DNA of 64,000 bases from JBBWZH01 sp035544115 (GTDB taxonomy: Bacteria; Actinomycetota; Actinomycetes; Mycobacteriales; CADCTP01): contig OY970235.1 in the NCBI GenBank assembly GCA_963714145.1, positions 7,688,001 to 7,752,000 of the forward strand, in the 5' to 3' direction. The notes beneath the pieces were generated by a model. The model did not search any database and was not told the origin of the DNA. It saw only the letters and a program-made list of their open reading frames with translations. The translations under genes and the position numbers were made by a program. Shown here piece by piece: positions 51,501 to 61,200 of this stretch. Each line of letters opens with the position of its first letter. Position 1 is the stretch's first letter.

Positions 51501-54500
51501 CCGGCGTCGACATCTCCCGCACGGTCGGCTGGTTCACCACGCTGTTCCCGGTCACCCTCGAAGTACCGGCGGGTGACTGGGGCGACGCGCTCAAGTCGGT
51601 CAAGGAGCAGTTGCGCGCGGTACCACGGCGCGGACTGGGCTACGGCGCACTGCGCTACCTCGCCGGCGCGTCAGGTGCGGGCACCACCCCGAGATCAGCT
51701 TCAACTACCTCGGCCAGCTCGACGCACTTGCCGGCGACGGCACCGGCCTGCTGCGCGGTACGTTCCGCGAGCTGGCGCTGACCGAGCGTCCACACGCGAC
51801 CCGGGCGCACCAGCTGGACGTGGTCGGCAAGGTCGAGCGCCAGCGGCTGGAACTGACCTGGTACTACTCCACCGACCTGCACCAGGATGCGACGATCCAC
51901 GGCCTCGCCGACCGGATGCTGGCCGCGCTGCGCGAGATCATCGGACACTGCGCGGCACCGGGTGCCGGCGGCCGTACCCCGTCCGACTTCCCGCTGGCCC
52001 GGCTCAGCCAGGCCGAGGTGGACCGGCTGGTCGGCACTGGCACCGAGGTCGACGTCGAGGACGTCTACCCGCTCACCCCGACCCAGGCCGGCATGGTCTT
52101 CCATGGTGTCTCCCAGGCCGACCAGAGCCTGTACTTCCAGCAGATCGCGTTCCGGCTGGCCGGCGTGCCCGACTCGGAGGTACTCGGCCGGGCCTGGCAG
52201 CACGTGGTCGACCGGACGCCGGTGCTGCGCAGCCGGATCGTCTGGGACGGCCTGGACCAGCCGCTCCAGATCGTCCAACGGCAGGCGGCGGTCCCGGTGT
52301 CCTATCTGGACTGGACGGCGCTCGATCCGGCCGCCCGGCAGTCGGAGCTGGCGCAGCTGCTCGCCGCGGACCGGGCCGCCGGGCTGGACCTGACCGCCGC
52401 GCCGCTGCTGCGGCTCACCCTGGCCCGGCTCTCGGGCACCGAGGTCCAGGTGGTCTGGACCTTCCATCACGTGCTGCTGGACGGCTGGAGCGTGTTCGGC
52501 GTGCTCGGCGATGTCTTCGCCAGCCACGCCGCGCTGTGCCAGGGCGGCCAGCCGGCGCTGCCCAGCCGGCGCCCGTTCCGGGACTACCTGAACTGGCTGG
52601 CCGAGCAGGATCCGGCCGAGGCCGAGCGGTACTGGCGGCAGGCACTGGCCGGGATGCGGGCCGCCACCCCGCTGCCGTACGACCGGCCACCGGTCGCCAC
52701 CCACGCCAGCCGCTCGGCCGCCTGGCTGACCGTGGCGCTGCCGGCCGCCGAGTCGGACCGGTTGTACGAGTTCGCCCGCAGCCACCGGCTCACCGTGAAC
52801 GCGGTCGTGCAGGGCGCCTGGGCGCTGCTGCTGGCCCGGTACAGCGGACAGCGCGACGTCTGCTTCGGTGCCACCGTCTCGGCCCGGCCGACCGGACTGT
52901 CCGGGGTGGACACGATCGCCGGCGTCTTCATCAACACGCTGCCGGTCCGGGTGGACGTGGCCGGCACCGCCGATGTCGCCAGCTGGCTGCAGCGGCTACA
53001 GGCCGACCAGGCCGAGGCCCGCCGGCTGGACCATGTCTCTCTGGCCGACCTGCGGGCCTGGAGCGGGCTACCCGGCGGCGCGAGCCTGTTCGACAGCATC
53101 GTGGTGTTCGAGAACTACCCGATCAACGAGCAGGCCGCCGCGGGGCACGGGCTGGCACTGGCCGGGCTGACCGCGGTGGAGACCACGAACTACCCGCTGG
53201 CCCTGGTGGTGAGCCCGGGCGAGCGGCTGTCCGTCGAGCTCGGCTACGACACCGCGCTGTTCGACGCCGGCACGGTCGAGACGATCGCCGACCGGTTCGG
53301 CCGGCTGCTGCGCACGATCACCACCGACCCGGCAGCCCCGGTCGCGACGATCGACCTGCTGTCCGAAGTGGAGCGCCAGCGGGTACTGGTGGACTGGAAC
53401 GCCACCGCGACCGAGGTGCCACCGGCCACGCTGGCCGGGCTGTTCGAGGCGCAGGTGGCGCGAACGCCGGCGGCGTCGGCGCTGCTGTTCGACGGCGGCG
53501 AGCTGTCGTACTCGGAGGTCGACGCGCGGGCCAACCAGCTCGCCCGGGTGCTGATCGAACGCGGTGCCGGGCCGGAGCGGGTGGTGGCCCTGGCGCTGCC
53601 CCGGTCGGTACAGATCATCGTGGCGATGCTGGCTGTGGCCAAGTCCGGTGCGGCGTTCCTGCCGGTGGATCCCGCCTACCCCGCCGATCGGATCGCGTTC
53701 ATGCTGGCCGATTCGGAACCGGTGCTGGTGCTGACGGCGGCCGACCTGGCCGGATCGCTGCCCGGCGACGTGCTGGCGGTCGACGACCCAGCCACCGCGG
53801 CGGCGATCGATGCCAGGCCCGACCACCCGGTGTCCGATGTGGACCGGCGGGCGCCGCTGCGGTTGGCGAACCCGGCGTATGTGATCTACACGTCCGGGTC
53901 GACGGGCCGGCCGAAGGGTGTGGTCGTCTCGCATGCCGGGCTGGCGAACTTCTCCGCCGCCGAGATCCAGCGGTACGTCGTGCACCCGGGCGACCGGGTG
54001 CTGGAGTTCTCGTCGCCGAGTTTCGACGCGTCGGTGCTGGAGCTGTGCATGTCGCTGCCGGCCGGTGCCGCGCTGGTGGTGCCGCCGCCGGGGCCGTTGC
54101 TGGGCGAGCACCTGGCCGACGTGCTGGACCGGTTCCAGGTCACCCACGCGCTGATCCCACCAGCGGCGCTCGCCACCGTGCCGGCGGAGACCGCCCGCGG
54201 CGGCATACCGCACTTCCAGGGCGTCATCGTCGGTGGCGACGCCTGCACCGCCGAGTTGGTGGCCCGCTGGGCGCCGTACCGGCGGATGATCAACTCGTAT
54301 GGCCCGACCGAGGCGACCGTTGTCGCCACCTGGTCCGACCCGCTGGAGCCGGCGGGCGGTGCCCCGCCGATCGGCCGGCCGCTGCCGAACACGTCGGCGT
54401 ACGTACTGGACGCCGAGCTGCGGCCGGTGCCGGTCGGCGTCGCCGGCGAACTGTACGTGGCCGGGGTCGGGCTGGCCCGCGGCTACCTGCGCCGGCCCGG

Positions 54501-55239
54501 GCTGACCGCGAGCCGGTTCGTGGCCAACCCGTACGGTCCGGCCGGGGCGCGGATGTACCGGACCGGCGACCTGGTCCGGTGGACCGACGGCGGGGTGCTG
54601 GAGTTCGCCGGCCGGGTCGACGAGCAGGTGAAGATCCGTGGCTTCCGGATCGAGCCGGGTGAGATCGAGACCGCCCTGACCGGCCACCCGTCGGTCGCGC
54701 ACGCGGCGGTGATCGCGCGCGAGGACGAGCCCGGACACAAGCAGCTGGTGGCCTACATCGTCCCGAGTGGACAGCCGCCGGAGCCGGCCGAGCTGCGCGG
54801 GTACCTGGCTGCCGGCCTCCCGGAGTACATGGTGCCGGCCGCGTTCGTGCTGCTGGCCGAGCTGCCGATCAGCCCGAACGGCAAGCTGGACCGGCACGCG
54901 CTGCCGGCACCGGAGCCGGCCCGGGCGCCGGTCGCCGACCAGGTGGCGCCGCGCACCGCCACCGAGGAGGCGGTCGCGCTGATCTGGGCGGACGTGCTGC
55001 ACCAGAACAGCGTCGGCATCCACGACGACTTCTTCGAGCTCGGCGGCGACTCCATCCGGAGCCTGCTGATCGCGTCCCGGGCGAGCGCGGCGTTCGATGT
55101 CGCGCTGACCCCGCGGGACGTGCTGACCGCACGCACCACCGCGGTGCTGGCCCAGGCGATCGAAGACCAGATCCTGCATGACCTCGAGCGCGTTGCCCTG
55201 GGCGCCGACAGCGGTGCCGGCAACAGCGACGACAACTAG
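45594..55239 (+). CDS. nonribosomal peptide synthetase 1: A-T / C-A-T-E / C-A-T, frame broken in the E domain
   Basis: Repaired length is 3214 residues from ATG 45594. Module 1 has no C domain: A1 (45700-47180; YVIYTSGSTGRPKG) then T1 (ELGGDSILAF, 47310). Module 2: LCL-type C (SAQQRLWF; HHIVTDGWS), A2 (48870-50360), T2 (50490) and E (IQHWYLE; HHLVVDGVSW; ISFNYLGQ). Module 3: DCL-type C (PLTPTQAGM; HHVLLDGWS), A3 (53430-54920), T3 (55040). Pocket codes read by eye: A1 and A3 DALLIGSVV(K), A2 DVFSVAIVY(K). Three one-base shifts in E (near 51436, 51500, 51685) move the frame by net +1. There is no thioesterase. A TTA codon lies at 45645. Confidence 0.88.
46116..46438 (+). repeat. near-identical tract shared by A1 and A3 (copy 1)
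   Basis: 323 bp matching 53845-54167 with six mismatches, all within 46238-46258. The last 180 bp are identical. It covers the ATP-binding loop and the start of the substrate pocket. Confidence 0.9.
53845..54167 (+). repeat. near-identical tract shared by A1 and A3 (copy 2)
   Basis: Partner of 46116-46438 at an offset of 7729 bp. Identity stops abruptly at both ends, as expected after gene conversion or module duplication with later exchange. Confidence 0.9.
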
Positions 55240-55248
55240 GAGACGACA

Positions 55249-58200
55249 ATGCCCTCATCGCGCGAGGACCGCATCGCGGCGCTACCCAGCGATGTGCAGG
55301 AGCTGTTACGCCAGCGGTTGGCCGGCCGGGCCGGGGCAGCCACCCGGCCCGACCCGATCCCGGCAGCGGACCGGACCGGCCCGCTGCCGCTCTCCTTCGC
55401 CCAGCAACGGCTCTGGTTCCTGGACGAGTTCCAGCCCGGGGGCACCGGCTACCACAGTGGGCTCGCGCTGCGGTTCACCGGCCCGCTGGACGTGCCGGCG
55501 CTGACCGTCGCGCTGCGCCTGCTGCACGATCGGCACGAGTCGCTGCGGACCACGTTCGCCGAGGTGGACGGCAGCCCGGTGCAGCTGGTGCGGCCGGCCG
55601 GCGAGCTGCCGGTGCCGGTACTCGACCTCGTCAGTCCACAGCGGACGGGTGCGGCGGAGGCCGAGGCGGCGGTGCTGACCGACGTCCTGGCCGAGGAGTA
55701 CGCCCGCCCGTTCGACCTGCGTGAGGGCCCCCTGTTCCGGGTCCTGCTGGTGCGTTCGGCCGCCGATGAGCACGTGCTGATGATCACCGCACACCACATT
55801 GTCATCGATGGTTGGTCGATGGGTGTGCTGGCCGACGAGTTGAGCACGCTGTACGCCGCGGCACTGCGGGGCGTCCCGGCCGGGTTGCCCGAGCTGCCCG
55901 TGCAGTACGGCGACTTCGCCGCCTGGCAGCGGGCCCGGTTGGACGGTCCGGCGCTGACCGGGCACCTCGACTACTGGCGGCGGAAACTCAGCGGGCTCAA
56001 CCCGCTCGAGCTACCCACCGACCGGCCCCGCCCGGCGCTGCGCAGCACGGCCGGCGCGGTCCGGGAGTTCGTACTGCCGCCGGCGGTCACCGCCGGGCTG
56101 CGCGCGGTCGCGCGTAGCCACGGCAGCACGCTGTTCACCACGCTGGCAGCGGCCTGCCAGGTGCTGTTCGCCCGGTACGCCGGGCAGGACGACGTCGCGC
56201 TGGGCACCGTGGTCACCGGCCGCGGTCGGCCGGAGCTGGACCGGTTGGTCGGGTTCTTCGTCAACACCGTCGTGCTGCGGTCCGAAGTGGACTGGTCGGT
56301 GCCGTTCGCCGAGTTCCTGGCCGGTGTCAACCGCACCGTGCTGGAGGCGTTCGAGCACGACGAGGCGCCGTTCGACCGCCTGGTCGACGCCGTCCACTCC
56401 GATCGGGACGCCAGCCGCAACCCGCTGTTCGACGTGCTCGTGCTGCTCCAGAATGCGCAGCCGGCACTGCCCGAGTTCGCCGGGCTGCGGGTAGCCGAGG
56501 TTGACGTGCCGCGGCGGGCGGCCAATTTCGACATCAGCCTGGAGTTCCACCAGCGCACCGGGGCGGCCGGCGAGACGCTGGCCGGGCTGCTGGAGTACAA
56601 CACCGACCTGTTCGACGCCGGCACGATCGAGCGGCTGATCAGCCACCTGACCGTCCTGCTGGACGCGATCGCGACCGAGCCGGGCCGCCCGCTGGCCAGC
56701 TTGCCCTGGCTGTCCACAGTGGAACGCGAGCAGGTGCTGTCCGGCTGGAACGACACCCGCCGGGCGGTACCCGCCGGCACGATCGCCAGCCTGTTCGCCG
56801 AGCAGGTGCGGCGGACCCCGGCGGCGACCGCGGTGGTCGCCCCGGACGGGACGCTGAGCTACGCCGAGGTGGACGCCCGGGCCAGCCGGCTCGCACACCG
56901 GCTGCACGCCCTCGGCGTCGGCCCGGACAGCCTGGTCTGCCTGCTGATGGAGCGGTCGGCCGATGTCGTCGTCGCGGAGCTCGCGGTGGCCAAGGCCGGC
57001 GGCGGGTACGTGCCGCTCGACGTCCGGGCGCCGGCCTCCCGGCTGCGGCCACTGGTCGCCGAGACGGCCGGGCCGGTGCTGCTGACGGACCGGGCCTGGC
57101 TGCCCACCGCCGAGACCATCCACGATGGACACGTCCTGGTCGTCCGGGACGCGGCCGGCCCGGCCGCGATCCTGGACACGCTGCCGCCCGCGCTGCCCGA
57201 GGCCGGGCCGGAGAACCTCGCGTACGTCATGTACACGTCCGGCTCGACCGGCTTGCCGAAGGGCGTCGCGATCCGGCAGCGGGACGTGGTCGCGCTGGCA
57301 TTCGACCACCGGTTCCGGAACGGTGCGCACCAGCGGGTGCTGCTGCACTCGCCGCTGGCGTTCGACGCGTCCACCTACGAGCTCTGGGCCCCGCTGCTGT
57401 CCGGCGGGCAGGTGGTGATCGCACCGCCCGGCGACGTCGACGTCGACACTGTCCGGCGGGCGATCACCGAGCACGGCGTGACCGGGATGTGGCTCACCGC
57501 CGGGCTGTTCCGGCTGCTGGTCGGCGAGGACCCGGGCTGCCTGGCGGGCCTGCGCGAGGTCTGGACCGGCGGCGACGTGGTACCGGCCGCGGCCGTGCGC
57601 CGGCTGCAGGCCGCCTGTCCGGACGTCGTGGTGGTGGACGGCTACGGCCCGACCGAGGCCACCACGTTCGCCACCTCCTACCGGATGGCCGGGCTCGGCT
57701 CGGTGTCTGAGACGGTGCCGATCGGTGCCCCGCTGGACAACATGCAGGTGTTCGTCCTCGACAGTGCACAGTCACCGGTGCCGATCGGGGTGGCGGGTGA
57801 GCTGTACATCGCCGGTGCCGGCCTGGCCCGCGGCTACCTGAACCGGCCTGGCCTGACCGCTGAGCGGTTCGTCGCCAACCCGTACGGTGCGCCCGGGGCG
57901 CGGATGTACCGCACCGGTGACGTGGTGCGCTGGCGTCCGGACGGCACCGTGGAGTTCGTCGGCCGGGCCGACGACCAGGTGAAGATCCGTGGCTTCCGGA
58001 TCGAACCCGGGGAGATCGAGGGCGTGCTGACCCGGCACCCGGACGTCGCCGAGGCGGTCGTCATCGCCCGCGCCGACGGCGGCCGCAAGCAGTTGGTGGC
58101 CTACCTGGTACCGGCCGCCGGGGCCGACCTGCCGTCCACATCGGACCTGCGGTCCTGGTTGAAGCGCAGCTTGCCGGACTACATGGTGCCGGCGGCGTTC

Positions 58201-61200
58201 GTCCCGCTGGCCGAGGTGCCGCTGACCGCCAACGCGAAGGTCGACCGGCGGGCGCTGCCGGCGCCGGATCCGAACGCCGACCCGGCCGGCCGGTATCTGG
58301 CGCCACGCACGCCGGCCGAGCGCGAGCTGGCCGGCATCTGGTCGGACGTGCTCGGCGCCGACCGGGTCGGCATCGAGGACAACTTCTTCGAGCTCGGTGG
58401 CGACTCGATCCTGTCCATCCAGGTCGTCACCCGGGCCCGCCAGGCCGGCCTGCAGCTGACCTCGCGGGACGTGTTCCGGTACCAGACCGTCGCCGAGCTC
58501 GCCGCCCAGGCCGGCAGCGAGATCCGGCCGGCTGCCGGCCCGGGGTCGGTCGGGCCGGTGCCGGTTGGCGCCATCCAGCGCTGGTTCTTCGACTCCGACC
58601 CGCCCGACCTGAACCACTTCTCCATGTCCACGCTGGTCGAGCTGGCGCCGGACGTCGACCCGGTCGCCCTGCGGTCCGCTGTGGACGCGGTTGTCGCGCA
58701 CCACGAGGCCCTGCGCACCCGGTTCCAGCACACCGATGCCGGCTGGACCCAGCAGGTCAGCACCGAACCGCTGGCCGGCGTACTGGCCAGCCGCGACCTG
58801 TCCGAACTGGACGGTCCGGCGCAGCAGGCGGCGATCGAGGCGGAGGCGCTGGCGGCGCAGACCAGCCTCGACATCACGGCCGGGCCGCTGGTCCGCGCGG
58901 TGCTGTTCACCCTCGGCGGCGGCCACCGGCCCCAGCTGTTCCTCACCGTGCACCACCTGGTGGTGGACGGCGTCTCCTGGCGGATCCTGCTCGGCGACCT
59001 GGAGACCGCGTACCGGCAGGCGGTCGGCGGCCAGCCGATCACCCTGCCGCCGGTGGGGACCCCGGCGACCGAGTGGACGGCCCGGCTGATCGACCGGGTC
59101 GCCGCCGGCGAGCTGGCCGGTGAGCTGCCGTACTGGGCCAGCATGGTCGAGGGTGCCGCGGCCGACCTGCCAGTCGATCGGGCCGGCGCGAACACCGTTG
59201 GCTCGGCCCGGACCATCGCGGTCCGACTCGGCCCGGCGGACACGGACGCGTTGCTGCATCAGCTGCCGGGCCGGTTCCGCACCCAGGTGAACGACGTGCT
59301 GCTGAGCGCGCTCGGCGCGGCCGTGACGCGGTGGGCCGGCGTGAGCCGGGTGCTGGTCGAGCTGGAGGGCCACGGCCGCGAGGAGGAGGCGGTGGCCGGG
59401 GCCGACCTGGCCCGCACCGTCGGCTGGTTCACCAGCCAGTTCCCGGTCGCGCTGACCGCGCCGGCCGGACGGAACTGGGGCGACGTGCTCAAGTCCACAA
59501 AGGAGCGGCTGGCGACGCTGCCGCACCGCGGCCTCGGCTATGCCGCGCTGCGTTACCTCGGCGGGCCCGCCTCGCCGGGCGCCGACCAGCCGGACCCGCA
59601 GCTCAGCTTCAACTACCACGGGCAGTGGGACCTCGCCGGTACCGGGCTCTACCGGGCCCGGTGCGCCACCCCGGGCCGGGATTTCGCGATCGCCGCCGAA
59701 CGGGCCCACCTGCTCGACGTCACCGGCCTGGTCGAGAACGGCGAGCTCGAGCTGAGCTGGACCTACTCGACCGCGGTGCACGACGAGGCCACTGTTCGCC
59801 GGGTCGCCGGCGAGATGCTCGACGCCCTGCGCGAGATCGTGGCGTACTGCGCGCAGCCCGGCGTCGGCGGCCGGACGCCGTCGGACTTCCCGCTCGCCCG
59901 GCTGACCCAGGCGCAGGTGGACTCGATCGTCGGCGACGGCCGGTCGGTGGCGGACGTGCACCCGCTGACCGCGCTGCAGGCCGGCATGCTGTTCCACAGC
60001 CTGGTCGACGAATCCTCGCAGGCGTACTTCGACCAGGCCCGGATCCGGCTGGCCGGCGTCACCGACCCGCGGGCGCTGGGCGAGGCCTGGCAGCGGGTGG
60101 TGGACCGGACGCCGGTGCTGCGCAGCAGCGTGGTCTGGGCCGGCGTGACCGAGCCGGTGCAGGTCATCCACCGCCGGGTGCCGTTGCCGGTGGCGTACCA
60201 CGACTGGCGCGAGGTGTCCGATGTGGACGCTGCGGCGGCGAGGGTGGCCGAGGCCGAGCGCGTCGCCGGGCTGGACCTCACCAGGCCACCGTTGCTGCGG
60301 GTGGCGATTGGCCACCTGCCGGCCGACGAGGTGCTGCTGATCTGGACGTTCCACCACGTCCTGCTGGACGGGTGGAGCCTGGGTCAGGTGTTCGCCGAGG
60401 TGTGTGAGCAGTACTCGGCGATCGTGGCCGGGCGGCGTCCGGAGTTGCCGCCGCGGCGGCCGTTCCGGGACTACCTGCAGTGGCTGCGTGACCAGGATCG
60501 GGCCGAGGCCGAGGCGTACTGGCGGGGCGTGCTGTCCGGTGTGGACGCCGCTACCCCGCTGCCGTACGACCGGCCGCCGGTCGAGGCACACCGGGCCGAG
60601 TCGGCCGGGTCGGTCCGCCGCACCCTCCCGGCCGAACGATCCACCGCCCTGCGCCGGCTGGTCAAGCGCAACGGGCTGACCCTGAACACGGTCGTGCAGG
60701 GTGCCTGGGCGGTGTTGCTGGCTGGTTATGGCGGTGTGGGTGAGGTGGTGTTCGGGTCGACGGTGTCGGGTCGGCCGGCTGAGTTGGCTGGGGTCGAGTC
60801 GATGGTGGGGATGTTCATCAATACGATCCCGACCCGGGTCCGGGTGGAGGGTTCCCGTGAGTTGGTGCCGTGGCTGCGGGAGTTGCAGGCGGCGCAGACC
60901 GAGGCGCGGCGGTTCGACTTCGTCTCGCTGCCGCAGTTGCAGTCCTGGGCCGACCTGCCCGCCGGCGCAAGCCTGTTCGACAGCATGGTGGTCTTCGAGA
61001 ACTACCCGTTCGATGCCGCGCCGGCCGCCGAGGCCGGGCTGCGGATCCGCGAGGTGCAGGCGCAGGACACCACCAGCTACCCGCTCAGCCTCAGCGCGTA
61101 CCTGGACGACCGGCTGCACTTCGACCTCGCCTACGACCCGCGGCTGTTCGACGCCGCGACGGTCGAGCGCATGCTCGGCCATCTCGACCTGCTACTGGCC

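Noticed and set aside
51700..54662. The original NRPS1 frame stays open for another 3 kb after the frameshifts
   Set aside because: Past the shifts it encodes Arg/Gly/Ala-rich nonsense. The homologous C and A domains are in the other frame from about 51690 to 55239.
57772..61182. A 1136-codon reverse-strand open frame within NRPS2
   Set aside because: Antisense shadow of an NRPS frame with all catalytic motifs intact.
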